This document shows, piece by piece, positions 36,420-43,975 of a DNA stretch of 64,000 nt. This stretch comes from Luteolibacter ambystomatis (GTDB lineage: Bacteria > Verrucomicrobiota > Verrucomicrobiia > Verrucomicrobiales > Akkermansiaceae), in NCBI RefSeq assembly GCF_018137965.1, contig NZ_CP073100.1, positions 1,178,001-1,242,000 on the forward strand, written 5' to 3'. The notes beneath the pieces are model-generated. The model was given only the letters and a program-made list of their open reading frames with translations. It had not been told where the DNA came from and did not search any database. Position 1 is the first letter of the stretch; the number at the start of each line of letters is the position of its first letter. The position numbers were made by a program, and so were the translations under genes.

Positions 36420-39400
36420 ATGCTCGACAAACTCATCCGATTTTCCCTGGCGAACCGGGCGATCATCCTCGGGGTGGCCTTGCTGGTGATGGTGCTCGGT
36501 GTTCGCACCGCGACCCAGTTGCCGGTGGAGGTGCTGCCAGACCTGACCAAACCGACCGTGGTCGTGCTGACGGAAGCTCCAGGACTCGCGCCGGAGGAGG
36601 TGGAATCCCGCGTCACCCAGCCGATCGAATCCGCGCTTTCCGGTGTGGGCGGCATCACCCGCCTGCGCTCGAATTCCGATGTCTCGCTGTCACTGGTATA
36701 TGCGGAGTTCTCCTGGGGCACCGATGTCTATCGCGCCCGCACGCTGGTGCAGGAGCGCTTGCAAGGTGTCCGCTCCAGTTTGCCGAAGGATAGCGAACCG
36801 TTTCTCACTCCGGTGGCCTCGCTGATGGGAGAGATCCTGTTGGTGGGCGTGCGCTCGACGATTGACGAAGGCCAGGACGGCTATCTCGCGCCGCGTGACG
36901 TGCGCACGGTGGCGGACTGGACCATCAAGAAGCGTCTCCAGGGCATCCCCGGTGTGGCCGAGGTGCTGAACATGGGTGGCGGCATCCAGCAGCTCCAGGT
37001 CCAGCCGGACCCGGCGAAGATGCAGGCTCATGGCGTGACGCTGGAGGAATTGAAGGCGGCTGCTGAAAAGGCTGCGGGCAATACCACCGGCGGCTTCGTG
37101 AACTCCGGCTCGCGGGAAATCCTGATCCGCAATCTCGCGATGACCATCGATCCGAATGCCATCGGTGCGACGGTGATCAAGCGCGTGAGCGACCGCCCGG
37201 TGAGCATCCGCGATGTGGCGGATGTCGCGTGGGACATCGAGCCGATGCGTGGCGATGCCAGTATCAACAACACCCGCGGCGTAATCATGAGCATCACGAA
37301 GTCACCCGGCTTCGATACGATCACGTTGACCAAGGAGATCGAGAAGGCGCTGGCGGAACTCAAGCCCGCGCTGCCGAAAGGCGTGGAAGCGGAGCCGTTG
37401 TTCCGTCAGGCTGACTTCATCGACCACGCGGTGGGCAACCTCAAGGACGCGATCGTCGAGGGTGCGATCATGGTGGCTATCGTGCTGTTCCTGTTCCTGC
37501 TGAATTTCCGGACGACCTTCATCACCTTGATGGCGATGCCGATGTCGTTCGCGATCACCCTGCTGATCTTCAAACTGGCGGACATCAGCGTGAACAGCAT
37601 GACGCTCGGCGGACTCGCCGTGGCGATCGGGATGGTGGTGGATGATGCCATCGTGGATGTGGAGAACGTGTTCCGACGTCTCAAGGAAAACGCGGCTCGA
37701 AGCGAACCTCTGCCGCGACTCAGCGTGATCGCAAAAGCTTCGGGAGAGGTGCGGAACAGCATCTTTTACGCGACCGTGCTGATCGTGATGGTGTTCCTGC
37801 CGCTGCTTGGATTGAGCGGTGTGGAAGGCCGTTTGTTCTCGCCCATCGCCATCGCCACGATCGTCAGCATGGCTGCGTCCTTCGTGGTCTCGCTGACCAC
37901 CATTCCGGTGCTGTGCTCGCTGCTGCTGAGGCCGAAGGAAGGCAAGGCGCATGAGGATGGTCATCTCACCCGTGCGATGAAATGGGTGTTACGGAAGACG
38001 TTGCTGAAATTCGCACTCGACCAACCGTATATCCTGCTCGCCATCACCGGCGCGCTGATGGCGGGGGCGTTCCTGCTTTACCCGACGATGGGCAAGGACT
38101 TCCTGCCTGCGTTCAAGGAAGAGACCGCCCTCGTTTCCACCACCACCGCTCCGGGTACTTCGCTGGAGCAGATGAACCAGGTGGCGGATGTGATCGAGCG
38201 GAAGCTCACCGCGATTCCGGAGGTTTCCAAAGTGGGCCGCCGGGTGGGGCGTGCCGAGCGTGGCGACCACGTGGTTCCGGTCTCGACCGCGGAGTTCGAC
38301 ATCGATTTCCGCTCGTCGGAAAGCGGTCGCAGTCGTGGCGAGATCCTGGAGGAAATCCGCAAGACCATCCGCACCGTGCCGGGTACCTTCAGCGTGCTCA
38401 CAGGACCGCTGGCAGACCGCATCGGGCACATGCTCAGCGGTGTCTCCGCGCCTGTGGCGGTGAAAATCTACGGGCCGGACCTGGATGAACTCCGCCGCAT
38501 CGGTACGCAGGTGCAGACGATCGCGAAGACGATCCCGGGCTTCGAGGATGCGAAGCTGGATGCGCAGTCCACGATTCCACAGATCCGCATCGAGCCGGAT
38601 CGCGATCGTGCCTTCGCCTACTCGATCACCCCGGGCGATCTCAACGACCAGCTTGCCACCTATCTCGGTGGCGAACAGGTCGCGGAGCTGCGCGACGGCC
38701 AGCGGGCGATCGATCTCGTCGTGCGCCTGCCGGAGAAACTCCGCGACAAGCCGGAGAAACTGGCAACCTTGGCGGTGGAAACCGAAGGTGGCATGCGCGT
38801 GCCGCTCGGCCTGGTCGCCCACGTGCAGGAAGCGAAGGGGCCGAACGTGATCCAGCGCGAGAAGAACCAGCGCCGCTTTGTGGTCGCGATCAAGCCGACC
38901 GTCCGTGACGTCGGCACTGTGGTGGGGACGCTCCAGCAGAAGGTCGCGGAGCAGGTGAAGTTGCCGGAAGGCTACTTCATGAGCATAGAGGGCGAGTTCG
39001 AGGCGCAGCGCGAGGCTTCCCAACGCATCGCCATCCTCTCGGCGGTGGTGCTGGTGGTCATCGTGTTCCTGCTTTTCGGCTACTTCCGCAGCTTCCCGCT
39101 GGCGCTCCAGGTGATGCTGAACATCCCGCTCGCGCTGATGGGAGGGCTGGCCTTCACGTGGTACATGATCGACAACATCAGCATCGCCACGCTGGTCGGC
39201 TTCATCGCGGTGGGCGGCGTGGCCGCGCGCAACGGGATCATGATGATCTCGCACTACCTCCATCTCATGCGCCATGAGGGCGAGGAGTTCACGCGGCAGA
39301 TGATCGAGCGCGGTACGCTGGAACGGATGGTGCCGGTCTTCATGACCGCGCTTTCAGCCGGCATCGGCCTGATCCCGCTGGTCATGGCCGCGGATCAACC

Positions 39401-39557
39401 CGGCAAGGAAATGCTGCATCCAGTGGCGGTCGTCATCACCGGCGGTCTTGTCTCCTCCACCTTGCTCGATATGGCCGTCACACCGGCGGTCTTCTGGCTC
39501 TTTGGCCGCAAGGCCGCACGCCGTGCGCTCGCTCTCGATGCGGCCGCGGCCCGTTGA
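36420..39557 (+). CDS. Heavy-metal efflux RND transporter (CzcA/CusA family)
   Basis: This 1045-residue inner-membrane pump has twelve predicted helices and two large periplasmic loops. 'QLPVEVLPDLTKPTVVVLTEAPG' (as 'VEVLPDLTKPTVVVLTEAPG') is the N-terminal signature of the heavy-metal (HME) branch; 'IGMVVDDAIVDVENVFRR' around residue 408 holds the proton-relay Asp residues. The conserved 'GFIAVGGVAARNGIMMISHY' is in the second half. By helix-4 motif it is closer to divalent or copper/silver exporters than to drug pumps, but the exact metal cannot be read. It is the third gene of the TolC-adaptor-pump operon. Confidence 0.93.
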   Translation: MLDKLIRFSLANRAIILGVALLVMVLGVRTATQLPVEVLPDLTKPTVVVLTEAPGLAPEEVESRVTQPIESALSGVGGITRLRSNSDVSLSLVYAEFSWGTDVYRARTLVQERLQGVRSSLPKDSEPFLTPVASLMGEILLVGVRSTIDEGQDGYLAPRDVRTVADWTIKKRLQGIPGVAEVLNMGGGIQQLQVQPDPAKMQAHGVTLEELKAAAEKAAGNTTGGFVNSGSREILIRNLAMTIDPNAIGATVIKRVSDRPVSIRDVADVAWDIEPMRGDASINNTRGVIMSITKSPGFDTITLTKEIEKALAELKPALPKGVEAEPLFRQADFIDHAVGNLKDAIVEGAIMVAIVLFLFLLNFRTTFITLMAMPMSFAITLLIFKLADISVNSMTLGGLAVAIGMVVDDAIVDVENVFRRLKENAARSEPLPRLSVIAKASGEVRNSIFYATVLIVMVFLPLLGLSGVEGRLFSPIAIATIVSMAASFVVSLTTIPVLCSLLLRPKEGKAHEDGHLTRAMKWVLRKTLLKFALDQPYILLAITGALMAGAFLLYPTMGKDFLPAFKEETALVSTTTAPGTSLEQMNQVADVIERKLTAIPEVSKVGRRVGRAERGDHVVPVSTAEFDIDFRSSESGRSRGEILEEIRKTIRTVPGTFSVLTGPLADRIGHMLSGVSAPVAVKIYGPDLDELRRIGTQVQTIAKTIPGFEDAKLDAQSTIPQIRIEPDRDRAFAYSITPGDLNDQLATYLGGEQVAELRDGQRAIDLVVRLPEKLRDKPEKLATLAVETEGGMRVPLGLVAHVQEAKGPNVIQREKNQRRFVVAIKPTVRDVGTVVGTLQQKVAEQVKLPEGYFMSIEGEFEAQREASQRIAILSAVVLVVIVFLLFGYFRSFPLALQVMLNIPLALMGGLAFTWYMIDNISIATLVGFIAVGGVAARNGIMMISHYLHLMRHEGEEFTRQMIERGTLERMVPVFMTALSAGIGLIPLVMAADQPGKEMLHPVAVVITGGLVSSTLLDMAVTPAVFWLFGRKAARRALALDAAAAR

Positions 39558-39599
39558 ACAAACCTCTCATCGTATAACCCGAATCAAACCAATATCATT

Positions 39600-40046
39600 A
39601 TGAAACACATCCTGATCCTCACCGGCCTGATGGCCGGACTCTTCGCCGCACCGCTCCATGCCCACGGCTCTGCCGGCAAGGCTGGTCCGAATGGAGGACG
39701 CGTCCTCAAGAACGTGGAACCCCACGCCGAGTTCCTGGTCACGCCGGACAAGAAGGTGCGCATCACCTTCCTCGATGCGGAAGGCAAGGCCACTGTGCAG
39801 GAGGGCGCCCAGATCACCGTCACCTCCGGGGATCGTTCCAGCCCGACCAAGCTGACTTTCACCAAGGACGGCAACTCCTACATCTCCGACAAGCCGCTGC
39901 CGGAGGGCAAGAACGTGCCGGTGGTGATCCAGATCAAGGCGACCGCCGATGGCAAGTCCGTAACCGAGAAGTTCGGCGCGAATCTTGCCGAGTGCTCCGA
40001 GTGCAAGCATCCGGAGTATGCCTGCACCTGCGATCACGCCGAGTAA
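39600..40046 (+). CDS. Periplasmic metal-binding protein ending the efflux operon
   Basis: Signal peptide MKHILILTGLMAGLFAAPLHA followed directly by 'HGSAGKAGPNGGRVLKN', 'PHAEFLVTPDKKVRITFLD', a short copper/silver-type sandwich domain, and a C-terminal cluster 'CSECKHPEYACTCDHAE' with four Cys and two His. It resembles small periplasmic proteins found with RND metal pumps. Expected role is metal capture and delivery to the adaptor. It starts 42 bases after the pump gene on the same strand, so it is probably co-transcribed; a GC-rich hairpin at 40062-40093 follows. Confidence 0.75.
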   Translation: MKHILILTGLMAGLFAAPLHAHGSAGKAGPNGGRVLKNVEPHAEFLVTPDKKVRITFLDAEGKATVQEGAQITVTSGDRSSPTKLTFTKDGNSYISDKPLPEGKNVPVVIQIKATADGKSVTEKFGANLAECSECKHPEYACTCDHAE

Positions 40047-40061
40047 GGCGGTCCGACGCTG

Positions 40062-40093
40062 GCCGGCAGCCGTGGGGAAATCCGGCTGCCGGC
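40062..40093. terminator. GC-rich inverted repeat at the end of the metal efflux operon
   Basis: GCCGGCAGCC, a 12-base loop, GGCTGCCGGC. It is 15 bases downstream of the last efflux gene. No U-tract follows, so it may terminate or protect the transcript 3' end rather than be a standard intrinsic terminator. Confidence 0.5.
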
Positions 40094-40255
40094 ACTGTCG
40101 TCACGAACGGTCGGCCTCGGCCGTCCGGGTTCGTGTTTCTCCTCCCTCTGGGGGCGAACCAGTGACGTGTTGGACAGCGGAGTCATTGTGCCGCAATGGA
40201 ATTTTCACCACGAGAGGTGGCGGACACCATCCGGTTATAGGGCTATTAGGACACA

Positions 40256-41191
40256 TCAACGAGCCAGCAACCCGCGCCTCGCAAGGTGGCTGGAGATGGC
40301 GGCAGCGGTGGCCAGCACATCCTTCGAGGCTTCCTCCGCACGGCAGTAGATGCCGTAGGTGAAGGCCTGGGGAAGAAGGAACTCGAAGGTGCGGACGCTT
40401 TCGTAGTGCCGCGCCTCATCGCCGAGACGGGGAATCAGGTCCCCGGGGGCCAGCATCACGCCCAGGCCGGCCTTGCAGGCGGAGGCAGCGGCCTCCTCGG
40501 TATCGAAGGCCATGGTGTGGGCGGGCTGGGTGCCGTAGGCCTCATGGCACCAGCGCAGGAAGAATTCGTAGAAGCCCGCCACCACCTTCACGCTCGGCAG
40601 CAGCACCGTGGACTTGAGGATCTCCGGGAAGCTGAATTGGTGGGTGTCGAAGGAATGGAAAGTGGGATTCCACGCCACGGTGATGCCGCGTTCCCGCAGC
40701 AGCACGGCTTCCTGGATATTGGAATCCAGACCCGCGCGCAGGAACCGGCCGGAGAGCGCGAGATCGAAGCGGTTGGTTTCCAGCGCGGCACCCCAGCGGT
40801 CCTGCAGATCGCAGGTCACAACTTTGGTGGACAGGTTCGGCACCCTGCCGGCCGCGAGGTCGGCGATCAGGGTGCGGCCGATGGAGGTGCCATCGCAGGC
40901 GAGCAGGACTTCCTTTGTTTCGCGGCGGTTCCAGGTGCGCAGGCCGTCGATGAGTCCGGCATAGCACTGGCAGACCTCATCGGCGCGCGGCATGAAGGCA
41001 TGGCCGTCGGCGGTGAGTTTCGCTCCGGTGGGTGAACGTTCGAAGAGGACCAGCCCGATCGCGCTTTCCAGCTTGGAGATGGTGAGGCTCACCGCCGGCT
41101 GGGAGATGCCCCAGTGCTTCGCGGTTTCGCTGAAGCTGCCGCATCCGGCGAGGTGGCGGAAGACCAGCAGGCTGCGGAGTTCAAATTCCAT
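40256..41191 (-). CDS. LysR-type transcriptional regulator (downstream copy)
   Basis: Residues 1-60 form the winged helix of LysR proteins: 'LLVFRHLAGCGSFSETAKHWGISQPAVSLTISKLESAIGLVLFER' (segments 'SFSETAKHWGISQPAVS' and 'KLESAIGLVLFER'), followed by the effector domain with 'VLLACDGTSIGRTLIADLA'. At 311 residues it is standard. Its start overlaps the end of the second LysR gene by 11 bases, which is unusual for this family. Effector unknown. Confidence 0.9.
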   Translation of the reverse strand: MEFELRSLLVFRHLAGCGSFSETAKHWGISQPAVSLTISKLESAIGLVLFERSPTGAKLTADGHAFMPRADEVCQCYAGLIDGLRTWNRRETKEVLLACDGTSIGRTLIADLAAGRVPNLSTKVVTCDLQDRWGAALETNRFDLALSGRFLRAGLDSNIQEAVLLRERGITVAWNPTFHSFDTHQFSFPEILKSTVLLPSVKVVAGFYEFFLRWCHEAYGTQPAHTMAFDTEEAAASACKAGLGVMLAPGDLIPRLGDEARHYESVRTFEFLLPQAFTYGIYCRAEEASKDVLATAAAISSHLARRGLLAR

Positions 41192-42053
41192 GGGCGGCGG
41201 ATTCGAGAAGGGTTTTCAATTCGGAATACGGATGATTCCGGCGGAGGAAGGCACCGTAGCGATGCGAGGGCCAGACGTGGGAGCCCTGGTGGTCGGTGTG
41301 GGTATCCGGAGTGAGAAGCAGGGTGCCTGCCGGAATGGTGGCGGGTTTTTCCAGCCAGCTTCTGGCGACGGATGGTGTCAGCAAGGTGCCTCGTCCGGCT
41401 CCGGCTTCCTGGAACGCGTCCAACAGGAGTGTCATGGCTTCCGGATCTCCGTTGTCCTCCACCTTCCAGGCGTGTTCGCCGAGCTGGGAGGGCATCGCAA
41501 GCTGGACCTCGCCGTCGTGCCCGAGGACTTTCCACGGCACCGCACCGAGATCAACGATGTCGAGCTTGTCGGATGGCGTCATGCCGCAGCCGAGGAAAAC
41601 GTCACACTCGGCATTGAGCAGGGCCGTACGAAAGCGCCGGTCGTCCAGCATCAGGCAGCAGACACGGAACGAGCAGTGGGTGCGGAAGCGCCGCAGGAAG
41701 CCGGTGAACCAGCCGCTTTCGAAAAGCTCCGGCGTTGCGGCCAGGCGCAACACGCGGCCGGTCTGGTGCATGATCGCCACGGCATCCTCCAGTTTCCGCA
41801 CGCTGCGGGCCAGCGGCCCCATCTGGGCCTGCATCGCATGGGCGAAGGGCGTGGGATTCAGCGTTCCGGCTTCATCGTTTTCAAAGAGAACGCCGCCCAG
41901 GACCTGCTCCAACTCCACGCACATCCGCTTGATGTTTCCGCGTGTGCTGTGGAGGTCCAGGGCCGCATTCGCAAAGGAGCGCTCCCGGTAAACGATCCGC
42001 AGAACCTCCAACTGGCGGAAGGTGAGGCGGGGGAGAAGTTGATACTGGTCCAT
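41181..42053 (-). CDS. LysR-type transcriptional regulator (upstream copy)
   Basis: The N-terminal helix-turn-helix is recognisable but less canonical than in the next gene: 'LTFRQLEVLRIVYRERSFA', 'ALDLHSTRGNIKRMCVELEQ', then 'GVLFEND'. The middle has an effector-type fold with 'LMLDDRRFRTALL' and 'VFLGCG'. It is 290 residues long. It is divergent from hyi, separated by about 150 bases that contain a palindrome (GAAACGTTTC), so autoregulation and control of hyi are both plausible. It is co-transcribed with the second LysR gene, whose start it overlaps. Confidence 0.8.
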   Translation of the reverse strand: MDQYQLLPRLTFRQLEVLRIVYRERSFANAALDLHSTRGNIKRMCVELEQVLGGVLFENDEAGTLNPTPFAHAMQAQMGPLARSVRKLEDAVAIMHQTGRVLRLAATPELFESGWFTGFLRRFRTHCSFRVCCLMLDDRRFRTALLNAECDVFLGCGMTPSDKLDIVDLGAVPWKVLGHDGEVQLAMPSQLGEHAWKVEDNGDPEAMTLLLDAFQEAGAGRGTLLTPSVARSWLEKPATIPAGTLLLTPDTHTDHQGSHVWPSHRYGAFLRRNHPYSELKTLLESAAHGI

Positions 42054-42096
42054 GACGGGGGTGCCGCCGGATCAGCGGGCGTTGGTTGGCTATTAG

Positions 42097-42106
42097 GAAA
42101 CGTTTC
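42097..42106. promoter_or_regulatory. Palindrome in the divergent LysR-hyi spacer
   Basis: The perfect palindrome GAAACGTTTC sits in the 149-base gap between the LysR start at 42053 and hyi at 42203. Such an element in a divergent LysR spacer is a candidate operator, although it is not the textbook T-N11-A pattern. Confidence 0.35.
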
Positions 42107-42202
42107 GGAACCAAGTCAACCTGACGTCATTCTCAGGTATGACTTTCTATTTCTAACCCCTTCACGCTGGCCGCGCCACAGGTTCTCGCCCAATCTCCGT
42201 GC

Positions 42203-43009
42203 ATGTCCGCTCCATTGCCCGGCCGCACGCCGCACACACCCATCGCCGTGAACATCGAAATGTGGTTCGAGGGCGACTTCGTCTCCCGCATCGAACAGTC
42301 CGTCGCACTCGGATTCCCGGCCATCGAACTGTGGACGTGGAAGGACAAGGATTTGCACGCCGGGGCTGCCGTATTGGCGAAGCATGGCATGACCGCCACC
42401 CAGTTCACCGCCTGGGGCTTCGGCAAGGAGATCAACGATCCGTCGTTTCCGGTGGAGAAGTTCGTCGCCGAAATCGAAGCATCCTGCGAAGCGGCGAAGA
42501 TCCTGCCGGGCTGCGACCTGATGACCGTGGTCTGCGGCGACAATGTTCCGGGCCTGACGAAGGAGCAGATGCACGCCGCGGTGGTGGAGAAGCTCAAGGC
42601 CGCGGTGCCGGTGCTGGAGAAGTCCGGCAAGACCGTGATCCTGGAACCGATGAACCCCTACAACCATCCTGACCACTGCCTCTACGGCAGCGCGGACGGC
42701 ATCGCGCTCTGCGAGGCGATCGGCTCGGAGCATGTGAAGCTCAACTGGGATCTCTTCCACATGCAGCGGACCGAGGGCAATCTGATCGACAACCTCCGCA
42801 AGGGAGCGAAGTGGATCGGCTACGTCCAGTTCGCCGATAGCCCGGACCGCCATGAGCCCTCGACCGGCGAGGTGAACTACGGTGAGGTCTTCCGGGTGGT
42901 GCGGGAGCTCGGCTTGCCGCTGCCGTTGGGTGCCGAGTGCATCCCACAGGACATGGACGCCCGCCGCGCGGCGGAGCGACTCCATGCGGTGGATGCCGCA
43001 TCCGCCTGA
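42203..43009 (+). CDS. hyi: Hydroxypyruvate isomerase family TIM-barrel protein
   Basis: A 268-residue member of the xylose-isomerase-like TIM-barrel superfamily. 'VNIEMWF' at the start, 'VILEPMNPYNHPDHCLYGS', 'VKLNWDLFHMQRTEGNLI' and 'VQFADSPDRHEPSTGEVNYGEVF' (as 'VQFADSPDRHEPSTGEVNY') match Hyi/OtnI proteins, with the Glu and His metal ligands in place. Hyi interconverts hydroxypyruvate and tartronate semialdehyde. Its divergent LysR neighbours may control it. No glyoxylate genes lie next to it, so the pathway context is thin. Confidence 0.88.
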   Translation: MSAPLPGRTPHTPIAVNIEMWFEGDFVSRIEQSVALGFPAIELWTWKDKDLHAGAAVLAKHGMTATQFTAWGFGKEINDPSFPVEKFVAEIEASCEAAKILPGCDLMTVVCGDNVPGLTKEQMHAAVVEKLKAAVPVLEKSGKTVILEPMNPYNHPDHCLYGSADGIALCEAIGSEHVKLNWDLFHMQRTEGNLIDNLRKGAKWIGYVQFADSPDRHEPSTGEVNYGEVFRVVRELGLPLPLGAECIPQDMDARRAAERLHAVDAASA

Positions 43010-43056
43010 AAGGCGGAAGGGGTGCAACTTTGTCGTGGCAACGAGGTTGCATCTCC

Positions 43057-43578
43057 ATGATCCGAGGGCTCCTATCCGCCGCCGTGGCCGGTTGTTGCGT
43101 CTGTCAATCCGTGTTGGCCGACCTGGCTCCGTTGCCTTTGAAGGTGGAGGGCCGCATTGTCGGTACCGGTCTTGATACGGATGGCAAGAAGGGCAAGCAG
43201 GTTCAGGAAAAGAAGCTGCGGATCGAACTGACATCACTGAGTCCGAAAGATCCCGGGCCCTTGCAGGTGACTTGCATCTTCTACGCCCGGGACCTGAAGA
43301 CCGACAAGATGGTGGTGGAGAAGGAGCTGAATCTCGCCACCGCGTTGTCGAAAGGCAGTGTGACGCTTGAAACTCCCATCGAGGATTTCAAATCCAACCA
43401 GCAGCACTACGAAGGCGGCGGCACCAAGCCCAATGGCAAGCCGAAGAAGAACGTCAAGAAGGTGGAAGCCAGCGGCCGTGAATACGCGGGGTGGGGGATC
43501 CGGGTCTATGGACCGAGCCACGTACTGATCGGCAAGGCCTACAGCGCCGCCTATCTTGATCCGGAGGAAAGCAAGTGA
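43057..43578 (+). CDS. Hypothetical secreted protein
   Basis: The ATG at 43057 gives a signal peptide (MIRGLLSAAVAGCCVCQSVLA); the frame extends upstream without a good start. The mature part, about 150 residues, is Lys-rich and beta-type ('PLPLKVEGRIVGTGL', 'LRIELTSLSPKDPGPLQVT', 'YAGWGIRVYGPSHVLIG'). I recognise no family. Two half-sites TGCAAC and GTTGCA lie in the 45 bases before its start. A VOC protein gene follows on the opposite strand. Confidence 0.65.
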   Translation: MIRGLLSAAVAGCCVCQSVLADLAPLPLKVEGRIVGTGLDTDGKKGKQVQEKKLRIELTSLSPKDPGPLQVTCIFYARDLKTDKMVVEKELNLATALSKGSVTLETPIEDFKSNQQHYEGGGTKPNGKPKKNVKKVEASGREYAGWGIRVYGPSHVLIGKAYSAAYLDPEESK

Positions 43579-43594
43579 CGGAGATTCCTCGCGT

Positions 43595-43975
43595 TCAAAC
43601 CGGCTCGCTCACCTCGATCAGGTTTCCGTCCGGATCGCGGAAATAAACCGAGAGGATGGGGCCTCCCGCTCCTGTGCGTGGCACCGGACCTTCGAGGATC
43701 GGTACGTTGTGATCCATCAGATCACACACCACGTCCGCGATCGGGCGGTCTGTTAGGAAGCAAAGATCCGCGGAGCCGGGTGTGGGTGCGGCGGCGTGCG
43801 GTTCGATGGGTGACGCCGCATCGTGAAGATTGATCTTCTGCCGGCCGAAGTGAAGCGCGGTCCGGCCTGTGCCGAACGTCCGCGCCTCCATGCCCATGAC
43901 CTGCTCGTAAAAGGCCACCGTGCGCGGGATGTCGCGCACGGTGAGCACGAGGTGATCGAGCGCTTCGATCCGCAT
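43595..43975 (-). CDS. VOC-superfamily (glyoxalase-like) protein
   Basis: 126 residues with 'IEALDHLVLTVRDIPRTVAFYEQVMGM' (as 'LDHLVLTVRDIPRTVAFYE'), the first metal His ('LDHLVL'), 'ALHFGRQKINLHDAAS' and 'YFRDPDGNLIEVSE', the C-terminal signature with the last Glu ligand. This is the canonical single-domain VOC pattern, likely a dimer. It ends 17 bases from a secreted protein on the other strand; its stop codon region faces that gene and its ATG overlaps the last base of speA (both minus strand). Substrate unknown. Confidence 0.88.
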   Translation of the reverse strand: MRIEALDHLVLTVRDIPRTVAFYEQVMGMEARTFGTGRTALHFGRQKINLHDAASPIEPHAAAPTPGSADLCFLTDRPIADVVCDLMDHNVPILEGPVPRTGAGGPILSVYFRDPDGNLIEVSEPV

